64,000 bases of DNA from positions 1,573,001-1,637,000 of the forward strand of contig NZ_CP071448.1 of the NCBI RefSeq assembly GCF_017352115.1, in the 5' to 3' direction. Shown piece by piece: positions 42,881 to 50,843 of this stretch. The number at the start of each line of letters is the position of its first letter. The stretch's first letter is position 1. Source of the stretch: Flavobacterium endoglycinae (GTDB lineage Bacteria > Bacteroidota > Bacteroidia > Flavobacteriales > Flavobacteriaceae). The position numbers and the translations under genes are program-made. The notes beneath the pieces are model-generated. The model was given only the letters and a program-made list of their open reading frames with translations, searched no databases and was not told where the DNA came from.

Positions 42881-43060
42881 GCCACAACCCGAGCGATAGC
42901 GAATAGACGAAGTAATTCATGAATTATTTTATTTCACGCAGATTTAAATTGATTTAAGCAGATAAGCACAGATTTTATTTTAATCTGCATAAATCTGTAA
43001 AATCTGCGTGAAACCAAAATAATAGCCAAAGATTAATAAAATAATTCGTGAATTCGTGGC
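42881..43060. repeat. Composite nested palindrome with 27-nt interruption
   Basis: Outer arms are GCCAC + AATTCATGAATTATTTT on the left and AAAATAATTCGTGAATTCGTGGC (43038-43060) on the right. The left arm is split by a 27-nt block (42886-42912, AACCCGAGCGA..GACGAAG). Inside the outer pair sits a second palindrome of another family: TTTCACGCAGATTT at 42932-42945 and AAATCTGCGTGAAA at 43000-43013. The right end touches the stop codon of the AraC-type gene. Confidence 0.8.
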
Positions 43061-43923
43061 TATCTAACAGTATTTCTAAATTCTGTTGGTGACATTCCAG
43101 TCTGTTTTTTAAAGAATCTGGAGAAGTATGAGTAATCTTCATAACCCACTTTAAAAGCCACTTCGTTTACAGCTAATTGCTTATCAATCAACATTCTTTT
43201 GATTTCGAGAATAACGCGATCTATAATTACTTCTGTTGCTGTTTTTTGGAGGATTTCGTTGCAGATTCTGTTTAAATGTTTCAGTGTGATATTTAGTTTT
43301 TCTGCATAAAATGAAGGCAGTTTTTCGGTCCTGAAATATTCTTCCAAAAGCGATTCGAATGTATTGATTTTGATATTATAGGAATGCGTTTGATGTGAAT
43401 ACGTTTCGCTGTATTTTCGAGCTACTTCAATATGAATGCAGTCCAAAAGATTCAATAATTTATCCAATTGATATTTGTTGTTTTGACTGTTTTCCTGAAT
43501 CAATAAATCAAAATAAGGAAGGATTTTTGGGATTTCATTCTCTTCAAAAACCATTTCCGGCCTATTATGAATCGAATGGTAAAAATTATAATCGTTGATC
43601 TTTTTTTGTCCGAAATACAGATTGTACAATTCCTGAGAAAAGATAATCACAAAACCTTCAATATCTTCAGATAAATTCCAATGGTGCATTTGTCCAGGCT
43701 GCAGCACAAAAAGACTTCCTCTTTTGATTCCGAATTGATCGAAATCGACTTCATGCAATCCTGAGCCTTTGGTAAAAAAAACCATTAAATAGGAATCGTG
43801 TCGGTGCGGCTCTTCGACAAAACTGTGGCTTTTTAAATGTTCTGTAAAAGTATTTACATAAAAATCGCGGTGAATATCGTTACAGCTAAAATTCTGAACA
43901 CTATAAATTGGATACCTTTTCAT
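43060..43923 (-). CDS. AraC family transcriptional regulator
   Basis: A 287-residue regulator with an N-terminal cupin sensor domain (EEPHRHDSYLMVFFTKGSGLHEVDF, LFVLQPGQMHHWNLSED) and a C-terminal pair of helix-turn-helix motifs at about 190-285, ending with VNEVAFKVGYEDYSYFSRFFKKQTGMSPTEFRNTVR, the AraC signature. The ligand is unknown. It is divergent from the DUF983 gene and convergent with the YceI gene; the CTTAA-palindrome promoters are nearby, but this gene is only one possible candidate to bind them. Confidence 0.92.
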   Translation of the reverse strand: MKRYPIYSVQNFSCNDIHRDFYVNTFTEHLKSHSFVEEPHRHDSYLMVFFTKGSGLHEVDFDQFGIKRGSLFVLQPGQMHHWNLSEDIEGFVIIFSQELYNLYFGQKKINDYNFYHSIHNRPEMVFEENEIPKILPYFDLLIQENSQNNKYQLDKLLNLLDCIHIEVARKYSETYSHQTHSYNIKINTFESLLEEYFRTEKLPSFYAEKLNITLKHLNRICNEILQKTATEVIIDRVILEIKRMLIDKQLAVNEVAFKVGYEDYSYFSRFFKKQTGMSPTEFRNTVR

Positions 43924-44067
43924 AAAAAAATATTTATTGTTTTCTGATTACAGAATACTATTGCTCGATTTGAAATTTGGAATTAGATTTTGAAAATTTA
44001 CCAAAAAATGTCTTTATTGTGCTATAATAAGCGAAGATATAAAAAAGACTTTTACAAACCTCTGAAT

Positions 44068-44075
44068 TACCTTTG
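44068..44075 (+). promoter_or_regulatory. Promoter of the DUF983 gene
   Basis: TACCTTTG, 23 bases before the start codon. Confidence 0.6.
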
Positions 44076-44098
44076 TATAAACAAAAATCAATACTATC

Positions 44099-44461
44099 AT
44101 GTCAAGTGCATTAACTCATATTTTAAGAAATGAATGTCCGATTTGTCATAAAGGAAAAGTTTTTACAGACAAAAATATTTTTCTGAATTTCAGTTTTCCA
44201 AAAATGAATGAATACTGCAGTCATTGTCATTATAAATTTCAAAAAGAACCTGGTTATTTCTTTGGAGCCATGTATGTAAACTACGGATTAACAGTAGCTC
44301 AAGGAATTGCAACGTATTGTATTGCACAGTATTTTTTCGAAACCAACTTCGATTTAAGAATCCTTCCTATTATTGCTGTTGTGATTACTTTACTTACTCC
44401 TTTTAATCTTAGATTTTCAAGATTAGCATGGATTTATATGTTTAAGGGTTATACGAGCTAA
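44099..44461 (+). CDS. DUF983 family membrane protein
   Basis: A 120-residue protein with two zinc-ribbon-like cysteine pairs at the N terminus (NECPICHKGKVF and YCSHCHYKF, about residues 13-46), then two membrane segments (YFFGAMYVNYGLTVAQGIATY and LRILPIIAVVITLLTPFNL). This layout is the DUF983 pattern; the family has no assigned function, although members in other phyla lie near cytochrome oxidase genes. It ends 72 bases before fabD, which has its own -7 box, so the two may or may not be cotranscribed. Confidence 0.85.
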   Translation: MSSALTHILRNECPICHKGKVFTDKNIFLNFSFPKMNEYCSHCHYKFQKEPGYFFGAMYVNYGLTVAQGIATYCIAQYFFETNFDLRILPIIAVVITLLTPFNLRFSRLAWIYMFKGYTS

Positions 44462-44469
44462 AAAAATAG

Positions 44470-44477
44470 TACTTTTG
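44470..44477 (+). promoter_or_regulatory. Promoter of fabD
   Basis: TACTTTTG, 56 bases before the start codon and 8 bases after the DUF983 stop. Confidence 0.6.
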
Positions 44478-44533
44478 CCTTCCAATTGAAACTAATTTTC
44501 AATTTTAAAAAAAGTAAAAATTAAATTAGACAA

Positions 44534-45406
44534 ATGAAAGCATACGTATTTCCGGGTCAAGGCGCACAGTTCACAGGAATGGGTAAAGACCTTTATGAAA
44601 ATTCGGCTTTAGCCAAAGAATTATTCGAAAAAGCTAATGAAATATTAGGTTTCAGAATTACAGATATCATGTTTGAAGGCACTGCCGAAGAACTAAAAGA
44701 AACTAAAGTAACGCAGCCAGCTGTATTTTTACACTCGGTTATTTTAGCTAAAACTTTAGAAGATTTCAAACCGGAAATGGTTGCAGGACACTCTTTAGGA
44801 GAATTCTCTGCTTTAGTAGCAAACGGAACTTTATCTTTTGAAGACGGACTTAAATTGGTTTCTCAGCGTGCTTTGGCTATGCAAAAAGCCTGCGAAATCA
44901 CTCCATCTACAATGGCTGCTGTTTTAGGTTTAGCTGATAATGTTGTAGAAGAAGTTTGTGCTTCTATTGATGGTGTTGTGGTCGCAGCAAACTATAACTG
45001 CCCAGGTCAATTGGTCATCTCTGGTGAAACTACTGCTGTTGAAAAAGCTTGTGAGGCAATGAAAGCGGCTGGAGCAAAACGTGCTTTAATTTTACCTGTT
45101 GGAGGTGCTTTTCACTCGCCAATGATGGAGCCGGCAAGAGAAGAATTAGCCGCTGCAATCGAATCAACTACATTCTCTACTCCAATTTGTCCAGTGTACC
45201 AAAATGTTACTGCAAATGCAGTTTCTGATGCAAACGAAATTAAAAAGAACTTAATCATCCAATTGACTGCTCCTGTAAAATGGACTCAGTCTGTTCAGCA
45301 AATGATCGCTGACGGTGCAACTTTATTTACTGAAGTTGGCCCAGGAAAAGTATTAACTGGATTGATTAATAAAATCGATAAAGAAGCGGTTACTGCGAAT
45401 GCTTAA
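44534..45406 (+). CDS. fabD: Malonyl-CoA:acyl carrier protein transacylase
   Basis: A 290-residue enzyme that moves malonyl from CoA to ACP at the start of fatty acid synthesis. The catalytic Ser is in VAGHSLGEFSALVA, the Arg that binds the malonyl carboxylate in SQRALAMQKAC, and the catalytic His in GGAFHSPMM. The N-terminal YVFPGQGAQFTGMGKDLY is diagnostic. Normal length. It is not clustered with other fab genes here. A palindromic repeat pair and a two-way terminator follow. Confidence 0.96.
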   Translation: MKAYVFPGQGAQFTGMGKDLYENSALAKELFEKANEILGFRITDIMFEGTAEELKETKVTQPAVFLHSVILAKTLEDFKPEMVAGHSLGEFSALVANGTLSFEDGLKLVSQRALAMQKACEITPSTMAAVLGLADNVVEEVCASIDGVVVAANYNCPGQLVISGETTAVEKACEAMKAAGAKRALILPVGGAFHSPMMEPAREELAAAIESTTFSTPICPVYQNVTANAVSDANEIKKNLIIQLTAPVKWTQSVQQMIADGATLFTEVGPGKVLTGLINKIDKEAVTANA

Positions 45407-45428
45407 TTTTTAGTATTCAACTGCAACT

Positions 45429-45504
45429 CCTGCAAGGTTTCCAAAACCTTGTAGGCATCTAAGATATAAAAGACAGACCTACAAGGTTTTGAAAACCTTG
45501 CAGG
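45429..45504. repeat. 28-bp inverted repeat pair, family B copy 2
   Basis: CCTGCAAGGTTTCCAAAACC.. (45429-45456) and ..GGTTTTGAAAACCTTGCAGG (45477-45504) match the copy at 10389-10464 in arm sequence and layout, with 20-nt spacers of unrelated sequence. It lies 22 bases after the fabD stop. Confidence 0.8.
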
Positions 45505-45518
45505 AAGGCATAAAAATA

Positions 45519-45555
45519 AAAATCCTCATCAACTTTAATCAGTGATGAGGATTTT
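45519..45555. terminator. Two-way terminator between fabD and the EamA gene
   Basis: AAAATCCTCATCA pairs with TGATGAGGATTTT (13 bp), with A-rich sequence before and T-rich sequence after. Confidence 0.85.
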
Positions 45556-45563
45556 GTTTTTTA

Positions 45564-46481
45564 TTACTTGTTTTCAATTTCTGGAAGCTTTTCCTTCTTT
45601 TTGTAGTTAATAATAAAAACTCCTAAAATAATAAGGATTGTTGCAATTATAAAATCAATGGTGATCTTTTCATCCAAAATCAGCCATCCAAAAAATACCG
45701 CAATTATAGTATTAATATATGCTAAAATAGAAACCTGAACCGGCGTTACGTGTTTCAATGCATAATTATAACTGAAAAAAGCAATTACAGATCCAAAAAT
45801 TGACAAATACAATGCTGCGAAAATACTTGTAGCGCTCCATAAGCTCACATCGATAGTAGGCGAAAAAATAAACGCTAAAACGATCTGGATGCAGGAAGCC
45901 ATTGTAAACTGATAAAATAAATTAAGCACTATATTCTTAGACTTATTCCCATGGATTTTGGTATAAATTGTTCCGGCCGCCCAAGCAGTAATTGCAAACC
46001 CCATAAACATCATTCCTATTCTGTAATCGGCATCTAAAAATGATCCCAATCCGTCTTTGAATATAAAAACGACTCCCGAAAATCCTATTATAACTCCAAC
46101 AAGTCCTTTTAAACTTGGCTTTTGCAATTTAAATAAAATACTGCCCAGAAAAATAAGTATCGGAGACATTGCACTAATTACCGAAGCCAATCCGCTTGGT
46201 ACAGTTTGTTCAGCAACAGTTGTAAAACCATTAGCCACCACGATCATCAAAATAGAAGGAACGAGCTGATGTTTTAAATTTTCCCAGCCAATCCATTTCA
46301 ATTCTTTTTTAAACAGCAAGATAATCATCATGATTAATCCCGCAAGTCCTTGACGGATGGAAGTTACAAACCAAGGCGGAATCGTTTCTACCGCCACTCT
46401 AATTCCTAAAAATGTTGTGCCCCAGATAATTCCAACTGCTGCAAGGGCAAAAATCAATTTGTAATCTAAATTTTGTTTCAT
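45564..46481 (-). CDS. EamA/DMT superfamily transporter
   Basis: A 305-residue inner-membrane protein with ten predicted membrane segments, made of two EamA repeats. The first repeat starts LIFALAAVGIIWGTTFLGIRVAV and the second at FMGFAITAWAAGTIYTKI. Motifs such as IPPWFVTSIRQGLAGLI and LYLSIFGSVIAFFSYNYALKHV are typical of the drug/metabolite transporter group. The substrate cannot be inferred; amino acid or metabolite export is common in the family. The C-terminal tail is basic and cytoplasmic. Confidence 0.92.
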   Translation of the reverse strand: MKQNLDYKLIFALAAVGIIWGTTFLGIRVAVETIPPWFVTSIRQGLAGLIMMIILLFKKELKWIGWENLKHQLVPSILMIVVANGFTTVAEQTVPSGLASVISAMSPILIFLGSILFKLQKPSLKGLVGVIIGFSGVVFIFKDGLGSFLDADYRIGMMFMGFAITAWAAGTIYTKIHGNKSKNIVLNLFYQFTMASCIQIVLAFIFSPTIDVSLWSATSIFAALYLSIFGSVIAFFSYNYALKHVTPVQVSILAYINTIIAVFFGWLILDEKITIDFIIATILIILGVFIINYKKKEKLPEIENK

Positions 46482-46507
46482 AAAAACTAAATGTCATTAA
46501 AAAAAAA

Positions 46508-46535
46508 TCCCAAACTATATTGCTATAATCTGGGA
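46508..46535 (-). terminator. Terminator of the galE operon
   Basis: On the minus strand TCCCAGATTATA pairs imperfectly with TATAGTTTGGGA around GCAA, followed by a run of T residues. Confidence 0.7.
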
Positions 46536-46564
46536 CTTTAAAATTTATAATTTTATTAAAAAAA

Positions 46565-47581
46565 CTATTTATTCCTCACTTTTTGTTCCCATTTCCAAGC
46601 ACTTGCCATTGCTTCGTCTAAGCTTAATTCTGCTTTCCATCCTAAGACATTATTTGCCTTATCTGTATTTGCGTACGCTTCAGTAATATCACCTTCACGG
46701 CGTGGCATCATCTTATACGGCAGTTTTTTACCGCTGACTTTTTCAAAACTATGAATTACTTCTAGTACAGAACTTCCTTTTCCTGTTCCTAAATTGAAAG
46801 TTTCTACTTTTGCTAAATTCTTTTTATTCAATAAACGCTGCAAAGCAATTACGTGTGCTTTTGCTAAATCGACAACGTGAATATAATCACGAACAGCAGT
46901 TCCGTCTGGTGTTGGATAATCATTTCCAAAAACCGATAATTCCTGACGCAGTCCTACTCCCGTTTGTGTAATAAAAGGAACCAGATTTTGAGGAACTCCT
47001 AATGGTAATTCTCCAATTTCTGCAGAAGGATGTGCTCCAACTGGGTTAAAATAACGCAGTAAAATTGCGCTTATATTGGTAACTTTTGCCGTATCATTTA
47101 TAATTTCCTCGCCTATTTGCTTTGTGTTTCCATAAGGCGACATGGCAGCCTGAACTGGCGCATCTTCTGTAATTGGCATTTTTTCGGCTTGACCGTAAAC
47201 TGTGCAAGACGAACTAAAAATAAAACTAGCTTCAGTTTTTTGCTGTAATCCTTGTAAAAGATATACTAAACTGCTGATATTATTTTCGTAATACAATAAT
47301 GGATTTTCAACACTTTCACCAACAGCTTTTGAGGCCGCAAAGTGAATAACACCAGTAACATCTTCGTGTTTTTTAAAGAAATTCTGAACGTCTTTCTTTT
47401 CTCTTAAATCGATTTTTTCAAAAACAGGCTGTTTTCCTGTAATTTTCTCAATTCCTTTTAAAACATCTTCGGAAGAGTTAGAGAGATCATCAACTACTAC
47501 TACTTCGAAGCCTTCATTTTGCAATTCTACTACAGTATGAGATCCTATAAATCCTAATCCTCCTGTTACTAGTACTTTCAT
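46565..47581 (-). CDS. galE: UDP-glucose 4-epimerase
   Basis: A 338-residue short-chain dehydrogenase-type epimerase that interconverts UDP-glucose and UDP-galactose. NAD-binding motif VTGGLGFIGSHTV at the N terminus, the catalytic Ser in FSSSCTVYGQ and Tyr/Lys in SPYGNTKQIGEE; the nucleotide-sugar part shows RYFNPVGAHPSAEIGELP. Normal length. It lies 44 bases downstream of a DegT-type aminotransferase gene on the same strand, so both probably belong to a nucleotide-sugar pathway for surface polysaccharide. Confidence 0.95.
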   Translation of the reverse strand: MKVLVTGGLGFIGSHTVVELQNEGFEVVVVDDLSNSSEDVLKGIEKITGKQPVFEKIDLREKKDVQNFFKKHEDVTGVIHFAASKAVGESVENPLLYYENNISSLVYLLQGLQQKTEASFIFSSSCTVYGQAEKMPITEDAPVQAAMSPYGNTKQIGEEIINDTAKVTNISAILLRYFNPVGAHPSAEIGELPLGVPQNLVPFITQTGVGLRQELSVFGNDYPTPDGTAVRDYIHVVDLAKAHVIALQRLLNKKNLAKVETFNLGTGKGSSVLEVIHSFEKVSGKKLPYKMMPRREGDITEAYANTDKANNVLGWKAELSLDEAMASAWKWEQKVRNK

Positions 47582-47625
47582 TATTTGGTTGTTTTGTGGT
47601 TTATTTTTTGGCTGATATATAATTT

Positions 47626-48756
47626 TTATTTCAAAAATTCGATAACACTGTCTGTAATAAATTTAATCTGTTCATCATCAAGTTCTGTATGCATTGGCAA
47701 TGCAATAACTTCCTGAACTAATTGATTGGTTACCGGAAACTGCTCTTCTTTATAGCGAGGATCTAAATATGCTTTTTGAGAGTGAAGCGGAATTGGATAA
47801 TAAATTGCACATGGAATTCCTTTATCCAACAAATGCTGCATCAAAGCATTTCTGTCTGCATCAATGATTCGTAACACATATTGATGAAAAACATGATCAT
47901 TTTCATTTGTATCGAAATCTGGCGTAATAATATGTTTATTTCCAGCAAAAGCTGCATTGTATTTTGTTGCGGCCAAACGACGTGCTTTATTATATTCATC
48001 CAGCAAAGGCAATTTTGCATTTAAAACCCCTGCCTGAATACTATCTAAACGTGAATTAACTCCCACAACATCGTGATGGTAACGCTCATACATTCCGTGA
48101 TTTACAATTCCGCGGATTATATGTGCCAATTTATCATCATTGGTAAAAATCGCTCCTCCGTCTCCGTAGCATCCTAAATTTTTAGAAGGAAAGAAAGAAG
48201 TCGCCGCAACGTGGCCAATTGTTCCCACTTTAGCTTTTGAACCTGATTTAGAAATATAATCTGCACCAACTGCTTGCGCGTTATCTTCAATTACATATAA
48301 ATTATGTTCTGCTGCAATTTCCATAATCGCATCCATATTCGCAGCACGTCCAAATAAATGAACTGGTACGATTGCTTTAGTTTTTGGAGTAATTGCTTTT
48401 TTAACAGCATCAATATCGATATTCATATTTACTAAATCAACATCAACTAAAACTGGAGTTAATTGCAATAAAGCAATAACCTCAACAGTTGCTGCAAAAG
48501 TAAAATCGGCAGTGATTACTTCGTCTCCTGGCTGAAGACCAAGTCCCATCATGGCAATCTGCAAAGCGTCGGTACCGTTTGCGCATGGAATCACGTGTTT
48601 TGCTCCTAAATAATCTTCAAGATTTTTCTGAAACTGATGAACCAAAGGTCCGTTAATGTAAGTATTGTTATCTAAAACTTCTTGAATTGAAGCATCTACA
48701 GTAGATTTTATTTTTTCGTATTGACTTTTTAAGTCAACCATTTGAATTTTTTTCAT
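47626..48756 (-). CDS. DegT/DnrJ/EryC1/StrS family sugar aminotransferase
   Basis: A 376-residue PLP-dependent enzyme that aminates a keto sugar nucleotide. Landmarks: NNTYINGPLVHQFQKNLEDYLGAKHVIPCANGTDALQIA, EVITADFTFAATVE, VVPVHLFG-like IVPVHLFGRAANMD, VIEDNAQAVGA, the PLP lysine in SFFPSKNLGCYGDGGA, and GVNSRLDSIQAGVL. The order of motifs is closest to WbpE/WlbC-type enzymes acting on UDP-3-keto sugars, but this is a judgement from memory. It heads an operon with galE and has a two-part promoter at 48819. Confidence 0.9.
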   Translation of the reverse strand: MKKIQMVDLKSQYEKIKSTVDASIQEVLDNNTYINGPLVHQFQKNLEDYLGAKHVIPCANGTDALQIAMMGLGLQPGDEVITADFTFAATVEVIALLQLTPVLVDVDLVNMNIDIDAVKKAITPKTKAIVPVHLFGRAANMDAIMEIAAEHNLYVIEDNAQAVGADYISKSGSKAKVGTIGHVAATSFFPSKNLGCYGDGGAIFTNDDKLAHIIRGIVNHGMYERYHHDVVGVNSRLDSIQAGVLNAKLPLLDEYNKARRLAATKYNAAFAGNKHIITPDFDTNENDHVFHQYVLRIIDADRNALMQHLLDKGIPCAIYYPIPLHSQKAYLDPRYKEEQFPVTNQLVQEVIALPMHTELDDEQIKFITDSVIEFLK

Positions 48757-48818
48757 TTTTGAGTGTATTTAAAAAATTAAAGACCCTGTTTTTAAACCAA
48801 AATCTCTAAAAGGAGGAA

Positions 48819-48826
48819 CAAAAATA
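48819..48826 (-). promoter_or_regulatory. Promoter of the DegT aminotransferase-galE operon
   Basis: Minus-strand TATTTTTG with a TTG (CAA at 48846-48848) 19 bases upstream. Confidence 0.65.
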
Positions 48827-48893
48827 GTTATTAATAGCTTCACACCAATGAAAATAGTCGAAAGAAATGTAATTTAGCTGCAAAAATTACTAC

Positions 48894-50123
48894 ATGCTTT
48901 TTTTATACAATTTAGTTATTTATATAGCAGGATTTTTCTTAAAAATCATTGCATTATTTAGTCCGAAAATTACCCTTTTTGTGGAAGGCCGAAAAAATGT
49001 TTTTAACATATTGCAAGAAAAAATAAAACCAGAAGACAAGACTATTTGGTTTCATTCGGCTTCACTTGGCGAATACGAACAAGGACTTCCTGTTATAGAA
49101 AAAATCAAAGAAAAATATCCTTCCCATAAAATTGTGGTTACTTTTTTTTCGCCGTCTGGATACGAAGTGCGTAAAAATAATACAGTAGCAGATGTGACCG
49201 TTTATCTTCCATTGGACACCAAAAGCAATGCAAAAAAATTCATCAAACTCGTTCATCCAGAAAAAGCATTTTTTATTAAATATGAATTTTGGCTGAATTA
49301 CTTAAAAGAACTTGAAAACCATACAACTCCAACTTATTTAATTTCTGGGATTTTCAGAGATAGTCAAATGTTTTTTAAATGGTACGGCGGTTTTTACAGA
49401 AAAGCACTCAATGCGTTCACTTATTTTTTTGTACAAAATGAAAGCTCAAAACAAAAAATTGAGGCAATAGGTTTTAAAAATGTAATCGTTTCAGGCGACA
49501 CTCGTTTTGATCGCGTAAATGCTATTTTAGAAAGAGACAATAAACTTGATTTCATTGCAAATTTCAAGAATAATCAAACCACAATAGTGATTGGAAGTTC
49601 ATGGCCAAAAGATGAAGGGTTAATTGCGGAATATATTAATCAGGCACCAGATCATGTAAAATTCATTATTGCACCGCACAACATCAAACCAGATCAGATA
49701 GCAGAGCTTAAATCGCAAATCACTAAATCTGTCGTTTTATTTTCTGAGAAAGAAAACAAAGATCTAGCCTCATATCAGGTTTTTATAATTGACACGATTG
49801 GATTATTGACCAAAATTTACAGCTACGGAACCATTGCTTATGTTGGAGGAGGTTTTGGAAATCCTGGAATACACAACATTTTAGAACCTGCTACCTTCGG
49901 AATACCAATAGTAATTGGGCCTAATTATTCGAATTTTGCAGAAGCAGTTTCTTTAACTGCTCTTGGCGGCTGCATTCCAATATCGAACGCAGAAGAACTA
50001 AAAGAGATTTTAGATCGTCTTCTTAATGATAAAAGCTTTTTAAAGGAAAAAAGAGAAATCTGCAGTTTATTTATTCAAAACCATAAAGGAGCAACCAATA
50101 CAATAATGGAAATAGTTTCATAG
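48894..50123 (+). CDS. waaA: 3-deoxy-D-manno-octulosonic acid transferase (Kdo transferase)
   Basis: A 409-residue glycosyltransferase (GT30) that adds Kdo to lipid A precursors at the inner membrane. The N-terminal hydrophobic anchor (YNLVIYIAGFFLKIIALFS) is followed by IWFHSASLGEYEQGLPVI with the catalytic Glu, FFSPSGYEVRKN, VIGSSWPKDEGLI, and the donor-site YVGGGFGNPGIHNILEPATFGIPIVIGPNY. Length is normal. It shows that the organism makes Kdo-containing lipopolysaccharide or lipooligosaccharide. It is divergent from the sugar aminotransferase operon. Confidence 0.95.
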   Translation: MLFLYNLVIYIAGFFLKIIALFSPKITLFVEGRKNVFNILQEKIKPEDKTIWFHSASLGEYEQGLPVIEKIKEKYPSHKIVVTFFSPSGYEVRKNNTVADVTVYLPLDTKSNAKKFIKLVHPEKAFFIKYEFWLNYLKELENHTTPTYLISGIFRDSQMFFKWYGGFYRKALNAFTYFFVQNESSKQKIEAIGFKNVIVSGDTRFDRVNAILERDNKLDFIANFKNNQTTIVIGSSWPKDEGLIAEYINQAPDHVKFIIAPHNIKPDQIAELKSQITKSVVLFSEKENKDLASYQVFIIDTIGLLTKIYSYGTIAYVGGGFGNPGIHNILEPATFGIPIVIGPNYSNFAEAVSLTALGGCIPISNAEELKEILDRLLNDKSFLKEKREICSLFIQNHKGATNTIMEIVS

Positions 50124-50471
50124 ACCATATGATCTAAAAACCAGATTCTTCCCGCTTTATTTTTCTAAAAAGAGATTTATAATTCGAATTTTAGAACTTT
50201 GTAAGAAGATATAATACTCTTAAAAAACAAAATATACCGCAAGTCTAAGAATTAAAATTGGTATTTTTAATATCAATTATGCAACGAAAAATAATTTATG
50301 CAAAACATTAAACAATTTAATATATTTTTATTATTTTGGCATATTTTTTGATAACTAAGATAATCGTGAGTAAGGAAAATATTTTAAAAAAAAAGTGAAA
50401 AAATATTTTACATATTAAAAAATTTATATCTTTGCCACGAATTAATAATTAACCTTTTATAATAAAGTAAG
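50124..50471. other. 348-bp AT-rich gap before the heptad lipoprotein gene
   Basis: Very AT-rich, with no ORF longer than about 10 codons, no repeat family member and no clear waaA terminator. The only signal recognised is the -7 box at 50427. The unusual length and lack of repeats would suit a long regulatory region for a highly expressed gene (inference). Confidence 0.5.
50427..50434 (+). promoter_or_regulatory. Promoter of the heptad-repeat lipoprotein gene
   Basis: TATCTTTG, 37 bases before the start codon, with the leader ending in AATAAAGTAAG before ATG. No TTG -33 element was found. Confidence 0.6.
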
Positions 50472-50696
50472 ATGAAAAAAGTATTTTTAAGTTTAGCTGT
50501 TGTTGCTGTTTTAACTGTTGTATCTTGTAAAAAAGCTGACGCTGCAGCTACTGAAACTGTAGATTCTACTGCTGTTGCTGTTGATTCTGCTGCTACTGTA
50601 GTTGATTCTGCTGCTGCAACTGTTGATTCTGCTGCTGCAAAAGTTGACTCTGCTGCTGCAAAAGTAGAAGATGCTGCTAAAGAAGTAAAAAAATAA
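50472..50696 (+). CDS. Small alanine-rich heptad-repeat lipoprotein
   Basis: A 74-residue predicted lipoprotein: signal peptide with lipobox VVSC and Cys19 as lipid attachment site. From Val30 onward the chain consists of six consecutive 7-residue units of the form VDSAAAx (VDSTAVA, VDSAATV, VDSAAAT, VDSAAAK twice, VEDAAKE), then VKK. Small hydrophobic residues at fixed heptad positions suggest an alanine-zipper coiled coil. The plan (lipid anchor, short coiled coil, C-terminal Lys) recalls E. coli Braun's lipoprotein, but there is no sequence identity claim. The unit is monocistronic with a strong terminator. Function unknown. Confidence 0.8.
   Translation: MKKVFLSLAVVAVLTVVSCKKADAAATETVDSTAVAVDSAATVVDSAAATVDSAAAKVDSAAAKVEDAAKEVKK
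50559..50684 (+). repeat. Six tandem 21-bp repeats inside the lipoprotein gene
   Basis: The six heptad codon units (GTTGATTCTGCTGCTGCAA..) repeat every 21 bp without gaps. The two middle units are nearly identical in DNA, so the copy number could change by slippage. Confidence 0.8.
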
Positions 50697-50721
50697 TTAG
50701 AACCTAAGTTCTAAAAATTTT

Positions 50722-50745
50722 AAAACCATCGAAATCGATGGTTTT
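50722..50745 (+). terminator. Terminator of the heptad lipoprotein gene
   Basis: AAAACCATCG-AAAT-CGATGGTTTT followed by a run of T residues. Confidence 0.88.
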
Positions 50746-50796
50746 TTTTTGCCCAAATCTCAGCATTTGGCTATCAAGCACAAAACAACAAAAAAA

Positions 50797-50818
50797 AGCG
50801 TTCGCAATTGCGAACGCT
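50797..50818. terminator. Two-way terminator after the DUF1508 gene
   Basis: AGCGTTCG pairs with CGAACGCT around CAATTG, with seven A before and seven T after, so it works on both strands. It lies 26 bases past the DUF1508 stop codon. Confidence 0.88.
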
Positions 50819-50843
50819 TTTTTTATATTATTTCTCACCAAAA

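Noticed and set aside
46565..50123. Large surface-polysaccharide island
   Set aside because: Only the aminotransferase, galE and waaA are present, with no glycosyltransferase series, flippase or polymerase, and base composition is like the surroundings.
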